In this document: positions 37,067 through 45,349 of the stretch, one piece after another
How positions within the stretch are numbered: position 1 is the first letter of the stretch
Layout: each line of letters opens with the position of its first letter
NCBI GenBank assembly: GCA_965225735.1
Contig: CBDDBN010000030.1
Location: 1 to 64,000, forward strand
Length of the DNA stretch: 64,000 nt
Reading direction: 5' to 3'
Source of the DNA: Denitrobaculum sp965225735
GTDB taxonomy: Bacteria > Pseudomonadota > Alphaproteobacteria > Kiloniellales > Kiloniellaceae
The notes under the pieces: generated by a model
What the model saw: the letters and a program-made list of their open reading frames with translations, nothing else
What the model was told of the DNA's origin: nothing
Database searches by the model: none
Made by a program: the position numbers and the translations under genes

Positions 37067-37903
37067 TTATGCGGCCATACGCTTTCTGCGATGACGCAGA
37101 GCCGCGAAGCCCAACAGGCCAAAACCGAGCATGGCAATGGACGAGGGTTCCGGCACGGCAACCGTTGTCACGGTGATCCGGGCAATCGGACCGAAATCGT
37201 CCTGCGTAAAGTCGGCAGCGAGCCGGCTGAAGGGAATGTTGCCGGCGGGACCGATGAAATCGGAATCCAGGATGGCATCGCTCAGCCCTTCATGCAGGCC
37301 GATAACGCCGTTCTCGTCCGCACCGGTATTCGGCCCAGACTGATTTAGGAAGGCTACCTCGGAGTTGTCGCTATTGGCTTCCGTACCGGCATCATAGATA
37401 TCGCTACGATCGAAGGTCAGCGAGAACGGCGAAATGAAGTTGCCGCCGGCATCGAACAGCTGAACCGAATCGTCCAGACCGATGAAGGCGTCCTGCGACG
37501 GGATCAGCATGGTCGCAAAGACGAAGTGGGTGTTAATCGTCCCGTCGACATGAATGTCGAAGGAAACGCTCGACTGCGGTCCGATGGGGCCGATTCCCGT
37601 GAGTGCAACGCCCTGCGAGTTCGGGAAGTTGGCCACCCGGTCATCGCGCAGCGGCGCGAAGACGCCGTCTTCAGCCAGGCGCTCGAATTCCGGACTAGCA
37701 GCTTCGCCGACATTGAAGATGTCGAAGCCGGTATTGTCGTGGAACGCGCCATAGACCGGCGTGAAGAAGAAACCGCCATTTTGCGCCAGGTTTTCGAAGG
37801 TAACGCGCAGCGTTGTAGCCTCTGCGTCCTTCGCACCGGCCGACACAAAGACGGCAGCCGCAACCGCGGCCGCAGCCGTGGCGGCTTTGATGCCTTTAAA
37901 CAT
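37067..37903 (-). CDS. Spondin_N domain protein with PEP-CTERM anchor
   Basis: 278 residues: signal peptide (1-29, AEA before the mature TTLRVTFENLAQ), a Spondin_N domain over about 30-160 (NGGFFFTPVYGAFHD, FDIFNVGEAASPEFERLAEDG) and a C-terminal sorting signal VPEPSS with a hydrophobic segment and a basic RHRRKRMAA tail at 251-278. PEP-CTERM proteins are exported, cut at the VPEP motif by an exosortase and associated with the outer surface or exopolysaccharide matrix. No exosortase or glycan cluster is in this window. Spondin_N proteins are thought to bind ligands at the surface. A conserved FNVGEAASP stretch supports the call. Confidence 0.88.
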   Translation of the reverse strand: MFKGIKAATAAAAVAAAVFVSAGAKDAEATTLRVTFENLAQNGGFFFTPVYGAFHDNTGFDIFNVGEAASPEFERLAEDGVFAPLRDDRVANFPNSQGVALTGIGPIGPQSSVSFDIHVDGTINTHFVFATMLIPSQDAFIGLDDSVQLFDAGGNFISPFSLTFDRSDIYDAGTEANSDNSEVAFLNQSGPNTGADENGVIGLHEGLSDAILDSDFIGPAGNIPFSRLAADFTQDDFGPIARITVTTVAVPEPSSIAMLGFGLLGFAALRHRRKRMAA

Positions 37904-38022
37904 GATAAGTTCGCCCCCTCATGAGCTTAAACAATAGAAGCACTCAGGGCGCAGTCTGCCCCCTTTCAAGGAGGGGTGGGCGTCACGATAGGTAAAATTT
38001 TATTGAGTATGAGTTGAACGCG

Positions 38023-38448
38023 TCAGGCCAGCCGCTGATTGACCAGGAAGCTATCTATCAACAGACGAACCAGCGGATCGCAATCGGGATATCCGCTCTC
38101 GTTACCGACTTCCTTAAGTTGGACTAGAGCCTCTACACCGTCGTGCAGTTCACGGTCCATTGGCATGTACCCCATCGCCCAAGCCTCAAAACTTCGAAGC
38201 GGAAGCGTTCTTTCTGAAGCAACAAGCATGGAGAGATGCCGCTCATCTGCCTTGATACGTTCAAAACAGGCCTTAACCTTCTCTTCATCGCCTTCGAGCA
38301 CCTGGAAAAACACCCCTTCGCCGTAGAGCAGTATTCCAGTAATACCAGCAGCAGTATTATTCCTGCGTGAAACATCCAATATTTCTACGAGATCAGCATC
38401 GGTCTGCTCGCGGCGCGCCGTACTGTAGTACATTAGCTGATAGACCAT
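38023..38448 (-). CDS. BLUF-domain blue-light photoreceptor
   Basis: Stand-alone BLUF protein, about 141 residues from the preferred start Met at 38448 (MVYQLMYYS); the frame runs up to 38466. BLUF domains bind FAD non-covalently and switch on blue light. Key positions are present: Tyr7 in QLMYYS, the Asn pair in RRNNTAAGITGILLY, Gln in FFQVLEG, and Trp/Met in EAWAMGYMP. A short C-terminal helical extension (about 100-141) as in PixD/BlrB-type proteins probably signals to a partner. No effector domain or adjacent cyclase is seen; the nearest gene, lepA, is divergent. Confidence 0.92.
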   Translation of the reverse strand: MVYQLMYYSTARREQTDADLVEILDVSRRNNTAAGITGILLYGEGVFFQVLEGDEEKVKACFERIKADERHLSMLVASERTLPLRSFEAWAMGYMPMDRELHDGVEALVQLKEVGNESGYPDCDPLVRLLIDSFLVNQRLA

Positions 38449-38626
38449 AACTTCCCGACGCCTCAATGCTTTGAAACGACCAGCAGTTTAATTAACAAAT
38501 CAAAAAACACTACTTTACTTGTCAAACAATAACTTTTCTTAAACAGGATCTGCTGACATTTCGGCAATCGCGTTGAGAAACTTTACGGGCAAGGTGCCCA
38601 AGTCCCCTTTCAATGCGCTTCCGCTC

Positions 38627-38655
38627 TTGGCGCTGAGGTGCGCCGATGCTATAGC
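38627..38655 (+). promoter_or_regulatory. Putative promoter of lepA
   Basis: TTGGCG at 38627-38632, 17-bp spacer, TATAGC at 38650-38655. The start of transcription would be about 38662, only some 3 nt before the lepA ATG at 38665; there is no ribosome-binding sequence, suggesting a nearly leaderless mRNA. Confidence 0.5.
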
Positions 38656-38664
38656 CAGCAGACC

Positions 38665-40467
38665 ATGACAGAGCTCAAGAACATACGTAACTTCGCGATC
38701 ATCGCGCACATCGACCACGGCAAGTCCACCCTGGCCGACCGCCTGATACAGCACTGCGGCGCCCTGGCGGACAGGGAGATGAAAGACCAGGTCCTGGACT
38801 CGATGGACCTGGAGCGCGAACGCGGCATTACCATCAAGGCGCAGACCGTCCGCCTGAGCTACAAAGCGCAGGATGGCGAGGTCTATGCCCTGAACCTGAT
38901 CGACACCCCAGGACACGTGGATTTTTCCTACGAAGTCAGCCGTTCCCTGGCCGCCTGCGAGGGTTCGCTGCTGCTGGTCGACGCCAGCCAGGGGGTCGAA
39001 GCGCAGACTCTGGCCAACGTTTACCTGGCCATCGACAACGACCATGAGGTCTTGCCGGTCCTCAACAAGGTCGATCTGCCGGCCGCGGAGCCCGAGCGGA
39101 TCAAGGAGCAGATCGAAGAGGTCATCGGCATCGACGCGTCCGAAGCCCTTGAGATTTCGGCCAAGACCGGCAAGGGCGTGCCCGAAGTCTTGGAAGCCCT
39201 GGTCCAGCACGTTCCGCCGCCGGAAGGCGACAGCGAAGCCCCGCTCAAGGCTCTGCTCGTGGATAGCTGGTACGACGCCTATCTGGGCGTCATTACCCTG
39301 GTCCGGGTGGTCGACGGTGTCCTAAAGCCAGGTATGAAGGTGCGCATGATGGGCACCGGCGCGACCCACACGGTGGATAAAGTCGGCGCCTTTACACCGA
39401 AGATGTCGAGCCTGGCACAACTGGGACCGGGCGAAATCGGCTTTCTGACCGCCGGGATCAAATCAGTCGCCGATACCAATGTCGGCGACACCCTGACAGA
39501 AGAGCGCCGCCTGGCGGACGAACCGCTGCCCGGCTTCAAGCCCAGCGTTCCGGTCGTCTTCTGCGGCCTTTTCCCTATCGATGCGGCCGACTACGAAGAC
39601 CTGCGCGACAGCCTGGCGAAATTGGCGCTGAACGACTCCAGCTTTCAGTTCGAGCCGGAGTCTTCGGCGGCGCTTGGTTTCGGTTTCCGCTGCGGCTTTC
39701 TGGGCCTGCTGCACCTGGAGATCGTTCAGGAACGCCTGGAGCGGGAATTCAACCTGGACCTGATCACCACGGCGCCCAGCGTGGTCTACAAGATCAAGAT
39801 GAACTCCGGCGAAGAGATCGACCTGCACAACCCGGCGGATTTTCCGGACGTGGTCAAGATCAGCTCCATCGAGGAGCCCTGGATCAAGGCCACGATTCTG
39901 GTGCCCGACGACTATCTCGGCGCAGTTCTCAAGCTCTGCGAAGAGCGGCGCGGCGAACAGATCGACCTGACCTATGCCGGCACGCGGGCCATGGTGGTTT
40001 ACCGCCTGCCGCTCAACGAGGTGGTCTTCGACTTCTACGACCGGCTGAAATCGGTGTCGCGCGGTTACGCCAGTTTCGATTACCAGGTCGAGGGTTATCG
40101 CGAAAACGATCTGGTCAAGGTGGCGATCCTGGTGAACGGCGAGCCGGTGGACTCCCTGGCCATCATCGTGCACCGCAGCCAGGCTGAGCCGCGTGGCCGC
40201 GTCCTTTGTGAACGACTTAAAGAGCTGATCCCACGTCAGCTCTTTAAGATTGCCGTCCAGGCGGCGATCGGCGGCAAGGTCGTGGCGCGCGAGACCATCT
40301 CGGCCATGCGCAAGGATGTTACGGCGAAGTGTTACGGCGGTGACGTTTCGCGTAAGCGCAAACTGCTGGAAAAGCAGAAAGCGGGTAAAAAGCGCATGCG
40401 TCAGGTCGGCAATGTAGAGATCCCGCAGTCGGCCTTCCTGGCGGCCCTTAAGATGGGTGACGGCTGA
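38665..40467 (+). CDS. lepA: Translation elongation factor 4 (LepA)
   Basis: Membrane-associated ribosomal GTPase that back-translocates or helps ribosome assembly under stress. Motifs: P-loop AHIDHGKST, switch I RGITIKAQ, DTPGHVDF and NKVDLP, then EF-G-like domains and the LepA-specific C-terminal domain ending SAFLAALKMGDG. Start at 38665 (MTELKNIRNF) gives 600 residues, the family length; the upstream frame to 38638 is not used. No Shine-Dalgarno sequence precedes this ATG. Confidence 0.96.
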   Translation: MTELKNIRNFAIIAHIDHGKSTLADRLIQHCGALADREMKDQVLDSMDLERERGITIKAQTVRLSYKAQDGEVYALNLIDTPGHVDFSYEVSRSLAACEGSLLLVDASQGVEAQTLANVYLAIDNDHEVLPVLNKVDLPAAEPERIKEQIEEVIGIDASEALEISAKTGKGVPEVLEALVQHVPPPEGDSEAPLKALLVDSWYDAYLGVITLVRVVDGVLKPGMKVRMMGTGATHTVDKVGAFTPKMSSLAQLGPGEIGFLTAGIKSVADTNVGDTLTEERRLADEPLPGFKPSVPVVFCGLFPIDAADYEDLRDSLAKLALNDSSFQFEPESSAALGFGFRCGFLGLLHLEIVQERLEREFNLDLITTAPSVVYKIKMNSGEEIDLHNPADFPDVVKISSIEEPWIKATILVPDDYLGAVLKLCEERRGEQIDLTYAGTRAMVVYRLPLNEVVFDFYDRLKSVSRGYASFDYQVEGYRENDLVKVAILVNGEPVDSLAIIVHRSQAEPRGRVLCERLKELIPRQLFKIAVQAAIGGKVVARETISAMRKDVTAKCYGGDVSRKRKLLEKQKAGKKRMRQVGNVEIPQSAFLAALKMGDG

Positions 40468-40477
40468 GCCGAGCCTT

Positions 40478-40506
40478 TTGTCGCTGGCCGCGTTCGGTGC
40501 TATGAC
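40478..40506 (+). promoter_or_regulatory. Putative promoter of fetAB
   Basis: TTGTCG at 40478-40483, 17-bp spacer, TATGAC at 40501-40506; transcription would start about 45 bp before the fetA ATG. Resembles the lepA promoter in form. Confidence 0.45.
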
Positions 40507-40559
40507 TTTGCGCGGTCATCGTCGAAATCACACTCTTCGCTGCGGCCCAGCGAGACGCC

Positions 40560-41216
40560 ATGCTCAAGGTCCAGGGACTCTCCCGCCCCAATCTGCTTAA
40601 CGCCAGCCTCGAACTGGCCCCCGGCGAATGCCTCGTTATCCGGGGCGCCTCCGGTTCTGGAAAGAGCCTGTTGCTGCGGGCAATTGCCGATCTGGATCCA
40701 AACGACGGCCAAGTCAGCCTGAATGGCGTTTCCAGAGAAGCTGTCACCGCCCCTGAATGGCGGCGCAAAGTTGGCTATCTTCCGGCCGAGGCGGGCTGGT
40801 GGGCCGAAACCCTCGGCGACCACTTTGCAGACTGGGACCAAGCCCAACCCTTCTTTCGGCAACTTGGTCTGGACGCGGCTCAGCCAGACTGGCCCATCAC
40901 GCGGCTCTCGACGGGAGAACGGCAGCGGCTGGCGCTCAGCCGGGCCTTAGCCATCAGCCCGGAAGTCCTGCTGCTGGACGAACCGACGTCCGGCCTGGAT
41001 CAGGAAGCGGTCCTCGCGGTGGAAAACCTGATTGCAGAGGTCCGCGCGGGCGGGGCCGGTGTCATCTGGGTCACGCATGACCCGGCGCAGGCGGAGCGGG
41101 TCGGCGATCGCTGGCTCTACCTGGAAAAAGGGCAACTCCGGGAAGCCCTGCCTCTGGGAGACGCACAGATCTCCGACAGCACGAGCCCCACATCCGAAGC
41201 CAGGGTCCCGCAGTGA
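40560..41216 (+). CDS. fetA: ABC transporter ATP-binding protein, FetA (YbbL)-like
   Basis: 218-residue ATPase with Walker A GASGSGKS, signature LSTGERQR, Walker B VLLLDEPTSGLD and H-loop VTHDPA. Paired with the UPF0014 permease that overlaps its end (GTG of fetB at 41213 over the TGA at 41214-41216). The FetA-FetB pair of E. coli exports iron and lessens oxidative stress; by family and gene pairing the same is likely here. Signature sequence is T-G-E-R-Q rather than the common S-G-G-Q-x, as in other FetA members. Confidence 0.87.
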   Translation: MLKVQGLSRPNLLNASLELAPGECLVIRGASGSGKSLLLRAIADLDPNDGQVSLNGVSREAVTAPEWRRKVGYLPAEAGWWAETLGDHFADWDQAQPFFRQLGLDAAQPDWPITRLSTGERQRLALSRALAISPEVLLLDEPTSGLDQEAVLAVENLIAEVRAGGAGVIWVTHDPAQAERVGDRWLYLEKGQLREALPLGDAQISDSTSPTSEARVPQ

Positions 41217-42016
41217 ACGCCATCGCCCTCTCCTACTGGGACCTGGCCCTGGCTGCGCTCTTGATCCTTATCAACGGCGCTCTGTCGCTGGCCCTCTCGC
41301 TGAAGCTTGAGCGCCAGCTCTTGATCGCGACGGCGCGCATGGTGGTCCAACTCATTCTGGTCGGGTTGGTACTCACCACGCTCTTTTCCTTGGTGTCGCC
41401 GTTCTGGACCGGTCTCGCGGCGCTGGCCATGATCGCCTTCGCCGGACGCGAGGTCACCGCCCGCCAGGAACGCCGGTTGAGCGGCGGCTGGAGCTATGGA
41501 CTGGGCACAGGCTGTATGCTCTTCGCGGCAGGACTGGTCACGATCTTTGCGCTCGCCACCCAGGTCAGCCCGGATCCCTGGTACCACCCGCGCTACGCCA
41601 TCCCGCTGTTAGGCATGGTGCTCGGCAATACCATGACCGGCATCAGTCTCGGTCTGCATACCCTGACCTCAACACTGGTCCGGGAACGCAACGCCGTGGA
41701 AGCGCGCCTGATGCTCGGCGCAAGCCGTCAGGAAGCCTTACTACCGGTTACTCGGGCCGCCATGAAGTCCGCGCTCATGCCGATCATCAATTCTATGGCG
41801 GCGACAGGCCTGGTTTCGCTGCCTGGGATGATGACCGGTCAGATCCTGGCCGGCGCCGATCCTGAGGAAGCCGTGAAGTATCAGTTGCTTGTGATGTTCC
41901 TGATCGCTGGTGGCACCTCCATCGGCGCGACCGGCGTGGTCTGGGCCGGTGGACGGCGGCTAACAGATGCCCGGCATCGCCTGCGCCTGGATCGCCTGCG
42001 GGGAGCCGGCAACTGA
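41213..42016 (+). CDS. fetB: Iron-export permease FetB-like (UPF0014)
   Basis: 267-residue inner-membrane protein with about seven hydrophobic segments, belonging to UPF0014 (FetB/YbbM). Conserved core: IPLLGMVLGNTMTGISLGL, RLMLGASRQEALLP and VSLPGMMTGQILAGADPEEA. Starts with GTG overlapping the fetA stop by 4 bp, implying coupled translation. Together they would form an iron efflux ABC transporter. Confidence 0.9.
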   Translation: MNAIALSYWDLALAALLILINGALSLALSLKLERQLLIATARMVVQLILVGLVLTTLFSLVSPFWTGLAALAMIAFAGREVTARQERRLSGGWSYGLGTGCMLFAAGLVTIFALATQVSPDPWYHPRYAIPLLGMVLGNTMTGISLGLHTLTSTLVRERNAVEARLMLGASRQEALLPVTRAAMKSALMPIINSMAATGLVSLPGMMTGQILAGADPEEAVKYQLLVMFLIAGGTSIGATGVVWAGGRRLTDARHRLRLDRLRGAGN

Positions 42017-42038
42017 CGCTGGCTCACCGATTTCACTC

Positions 42039-42365
42039 CTAGCGAAAGCGCCGCTTCTGTCCGCCCCACTCGCGGCAAAGCAGCACCAACAGAATGCCAG
42101 GAACCCCAAAGACCAAAGCGCTCGGCCACTGCAGAGCCGGCGCTACCACCGAATCCCAGACTTCGGGAGCAATCCGCCGCTCGATCCCCGCCTGCAACAT
42201 ATTCAGGCTGGCCGCGTGAAGCTTGAACCAGACTTCACCCAAAGGCGCGAGGCGAAAGGACTCACCCGCGACGATCGCAACCAGATCCCGGCCCAAGGCA
42301 ATCACAGCGACGGCCACCAGGAAACAGCCTACAAAACGGCAAAAAACTCTCACATTGCTCCCCAA
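42039..42365 (-). CDS. Small conserved membrane protein
   Basis: 108 residues with two hydrophobic segments (about 9-32 and 84-100) and the conserved middle LAPLGEVWFKLHAASLNMLQ. I recall similar short proteins in other alphaproteobacteria but know no function. Convergent with fetB (22-bp gap). The 293 bp between it and the tRNA-Ser hold no other gene. Confidence 0.65.
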   Translation of the reverse strand: MGSNVRVFCRFVGCFLVAVAVIALGRDLVAIVAGESFRLAPLGEVWFKLHAASLNMLQAGIERRIAPEVWDSVVAPALQWPSALVFGVPGILLVLLCREWGGQKRRFR

Positions 42366-42658
42366 GAAAACTCACAGGAAGGGCGCCTGCTGTGCAACGC
42401 CGAAAAGGGGCCGGTTACCGCCAGCGTCTGGGAACGGCAACCGGGAACCGGGACCATATCAGCTAAATGGCTTTCCTGCCAAATGATGGCCAATCCTCGC
42501 TTTGGCACCTGGGAAACAGCCCATTCCGCCTTGGCGCATTCGGGCATTGCATCTTCGGAACGGCTCGGCTAATTTCCCGCCGCGCGGAATTGCGCAGCCG
42601 TATTCCCGGCGGAGCCTCTTAACAGTCTCCGATGAACAACAGGGAAACGGCCGACGAC

Positions 42659-42749
42659 GGAGGGGTGGCCGAGTGGTTGAAGGCGCACGCCTGGAAAGTG
42701 TGTATACGTTAATAGCGTATCGAGGGTTCGAATCCCTCTCCCTCCGCCA
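42659..42749 (+). tRNA. serX: tRNA-Ser(GGA)
   Basis: Bacterial type II tRNA with acceptor GGAGGGG/TCCCTCC, discriminator G and encoded CCA (42747-42749). Anticodon loop CTGGAAA gives GGA. Long variable arm ATACG...CGTAT, T arm GAGGG/CCCTC with TTCGAAT. The bacterial character (encoded CCA) contrasts with the tRNAs at 1-4308. Confidence 0.95.
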
Positions 42750-42899
42750 ACACTTCTGAAACATCTTCCCCACCCGCACCACCTGTGCTGAACCCCGGTT
42801 TCTTCTCCGAAGCCGCTGCCGGGAGGGTGTCAAAACGCCTCATTGCCTCAAGCGGCCTCATGCCCTAACTGCTTGGCAGAAACATGCCGAGGCATTGTC

Positions 42900-44111
42900 A
42901 TGACGGAAGCTCATTCTCCATTCGGTCGCGCACGCTGCGACGTATTGATCATCGGTGCAGGGCCCGCCGGGCTGTCGCTGGCGCTGTCTCTGCGGGGCAG
43001 CGGTCTGGATGTGCGCCTGGTCGAGCGCCAGTCCGAGAAGTGTCTCGCCGATCCGGCTTACGATGGCCGGGAAATAGCCCTCTCGCTACGCTCGATCGAG
43101 ATTCTGAAACAGCTCGGCGCCTGGCATCACATGGCGCCGGAGAAGATCGCGCCGCTGCGCTCTGCCAAGGTCATGGCCGGAAAGTGGAACAGTGCTCTGC
43201 ATTTCAATCCGACAGCCGTGGGTGAGGATAAGCTCGGTTTCTTCGCCGCCAATAGTGAGATCCGCAGAGCGCTCTATGCAGCACATGCGGCGTCGGGTGA
43301 AGCGAGGTTGATGACCGACACGCAGATGCTGTCGCTGCGCAACGGCTTGCGCGGCGGTAAGGTCACGCTCTCCGGCGGCCTCGAAATCAAGGCCGATCTG
43401 ATCGTCGCCGCCGACACACGGTTTTCGGCCGCGCGACAGATGGCGGGAATCACCGCAGCCAAGCATGACTTCGGCCAGACAATGATCGTCACCAAGGTCC
43501 GTTTCGAGCACCCCCACAACAACATTGCCTGGGAATGCTTCCTGCCCGGAGGGTCGCTCGCTATTCTGCCGCTAAATGACCGCACGGCCTCCCTGGTTCA
43601 AACCTTTCCACCGGACGAAGCCAGGCGCCAGATGGATCTGGATATCGAGAGCTACCTCGAAGCCGCGCGTATCAGGCTGCGGGACCGCTTCGGCGGGATG
43701 ACTTCGCTTTCACGGCGTTATAGCTATCCGCTCGTCGGGGTTTTCGCGGACAGATTTGTCCGGCCGGGCTTCGCGGTGATCGGAGATGCGGCAGTTGGCA
43801 TGCATCCGATCACGGCGCACGGCTTCAATCTGGGGGTACAGGGTCAATCCATCCTCGCCGGCCATATCCGTCATGCGCTCGAACGCGGACGCGGACCAGC
43901 CGACCCGAACAGCCTCGCCGCTTACGAGCGGGACCACCGCCGCTTGTCTTTGAATCTCTATCGCTCGACCCTGGCCATCGCCGAGCTGTCGGCGCGCGAA
44001 AACTTGCCGGTGCGGCTGACGCGGCGTGCCTTGCTGGACGCAGGCCGCCTGCTCCCGCCCGTACGTCAAACGATCATCAGGAATCTGACGCAGCCTTTGC
44101 CAAACTCTTAG
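42900..44111 (+). CDS. ubiM: FAD-dependent ubiquinone hydroxylase, UbiM-like
   Basis: Flavoprotein monooxygenase of the UbiH/F/M group that hydroxylates the ring of a ubiquinone precursor. FAD motif IIGAGPAGLSLALSL at about 17-31, GREIALSLRSIEIL, and the second FAD region VIGDAAVGMHPITAHGFNLG near 285-305. The last motif (DAAVGMHPITAHGFN) is closest to UbiM, a broad hydroxylase of some alpha- and betaproteobacteria. Start at 42900 (MTEAHSPFG), 403 residues; upstream residues from 42843 are unlike the family. Lies just after the tRNA-Ser. Regiospecificity cannot be read from sequence. Confidence 0.82.
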   Translation: MTEAHSPFGRARCDVLIIGAGPAGLSLALSLRGSGLDVRLVERQSEKCLADPAYDGREIALSLRSIEILKQLGAWHHMAPEKIAPLRSAKVMAGKWNSALHFNPTAVGEDKLGFFAANSEIRRALYAAHAASGEARLMTDTQMLSLRNGLRGGKVTLSGGLEIKADLIVAADTRFSAARQMAGITAAKHDFGQTMIVTKVRFEHPHNNIAWECFLPGGSLAILPLNDRTASLVQTFPPDEARRQMDLDIESYLEAARIRLRDRFGGMTSLSRRYSYPLVGVFADRFVRPGFAVIGDAAVGMHPITAHGFNLGVQGQSILAGHIRHALERGRGPADPNSLAAYERDHRRLSLNLYRSTLAIAELSARENLPVRLTRRALLDAGRLLPPVRQTIIRNLTQPLPNS

Positions 44112-44163
44112 GCAGGAAACCGGAAAGCAGCCTTAAAAAGCCAAAGCCTCTTAGAGCCGGGTG

Positions 44164-45327
44164 TTAAAACTCCCGCCGCGCAATCACGTAGCTTTCATCG
44201 TTAAACCAAAGCCCGCCGTGCTTTTGCAGCACTTCACGTGTGGCATTCACATAAGCGTTCTCGAGCATCGCCTGCTCCAGGCGCTTTTCCTCGATCTGCG
44301 CCACGTAAGTCGCGGCGTTCCAGGCAGCCATCACCGTCGAGGTTCCAATGGTGCTGTGGGTGTCAGTTGGCAGTGTATGCAGATCGTAACGGAACTTGGC
44401 CCGACTGTCGGTCCCGACCGGCAGATTGAAATGCCGGGCCTCCGGACCCAAGGCCTGACGGACCGCCTTCAGCAGGGCGCGTCGGTCGACGGGAAATGGA
44501 TTTTCCCGGGGCCACACCTTTCGGACAAGCTCGAGCCCTGGATCACCGCCGCAAGAATGAATGCCCACGAGTCGCCCACCGGGACCGAGCGCCCTTGCCA
44601 GCGGGCCGATCACATTCTCGGCTTTGAAAGCAGCTGACGCGCGTGCCCGGTAAGGCTGGGCGGCAACGATCAGATCGAAATCGGCACGCGCCGCGCCGGG
44701 TTTTGGGATGATGGGGTCGAGAAGGAACTGATGATCTTCCCGGTAGAGCACCAGGACGGCCGGCCGCTGGTAGACCGGGTTGCCATGCTTGCCCGGTTCC
44801 ACTTGCCAGTTTTCCGATAGAAAGGGCTGCAGCTCCGCGATTTGCTCGTGAAACTCGTCCGAGGAAGAACCTCGCAACGCTACATTTTTCCAGACCAGCT
44901 TCGCCGCCGCCGCTGGGGTCTTGGCGGTCAGCCAGGGACTCTCGGCATAGGTGAGATTGGTAAAGACCAGAACGGTCGCGGGATGTTCGAACAGCCGGTC
45001 CGGCATCTCGTCCAGCGCCAGGCGCACGTCCTCGATGGAGATTTCCTTGGCCACGACATAGAAAGGCATGGTCAGGAAGCGCCGGTGCATCGCCCGCATC
45101 AGGGCCGCCAAAACCGTGCCGTCCCCGACCCCCGCATCGAAGACCCGGACAGCCGGCGGGCGAGGATGAATATGAGGCAGCTCGCGTGCAATCCGCCGGC
45201 CGATTTCCCGTTTCTCCGAACAGGTATTGACGAACATCAGGTACTTTTGCCTGTTGTCGAAAAACCGCTCGCCTGCCAGACCCGCCTTGTCAGTCTTCTT
45301 GCTTTTCTTCGCCACGGAACACCTCAA
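44164..45327 (-). CDS. SAM-dependent methyltransferase-like protein
   Basis: 387 residues with a Rossmann methyltransferase start VRVFDAGVGDGTVLAAL (about 60-76) and a later LGPGGRLVGIHSCGGDP strand. N terminus is Lys-rich (KKSKKTDK). Long inserts of unknown kind between these motifs. I recognise the fold but not the substrate. Ends 52 bp from the convergent ubiM-like gene; 22 bp downstream of the TTC38-like gene on the same strand, so they may form a two-gene operon. Confidence 0.7.
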   Translation of the reverse strand: MRCSVAKKSKKTDKAGLAGERFFDNRQKYLMFVNTCSEKREIGRRIARELPHIHPRPPAVRVFDAGVGDGTVLAALMRAMHRRFLTMPFYVVAKEISIEDVRLALDEMPDRLFEHPATVLVFTNLTYAESPWLTAKTPAAAAKLVWKNVALRGSSSDEFHEQIAELQPFLSENWQVEPGKHGNPVYQRPAVLVLYREDHQFLLDPIIPKPGAARADFDLIVAAQPYRARASAAFKAENVIGPLARALGPGGRLVGIHSCGGDPGLELVRKVWPRENPFPVDRRALLKAVRQALGPEARHFNLPVGTDSRAKFRYDLHTLPTDTHSTIGTSTVMAAWNAATYVAQIEEKRLEQAMLENAYVNATREVLQKHGGLWFNDESYVIARREF

Positions 45328-45349
45328 TCGGTCACTCTGCCAGAGCCTT

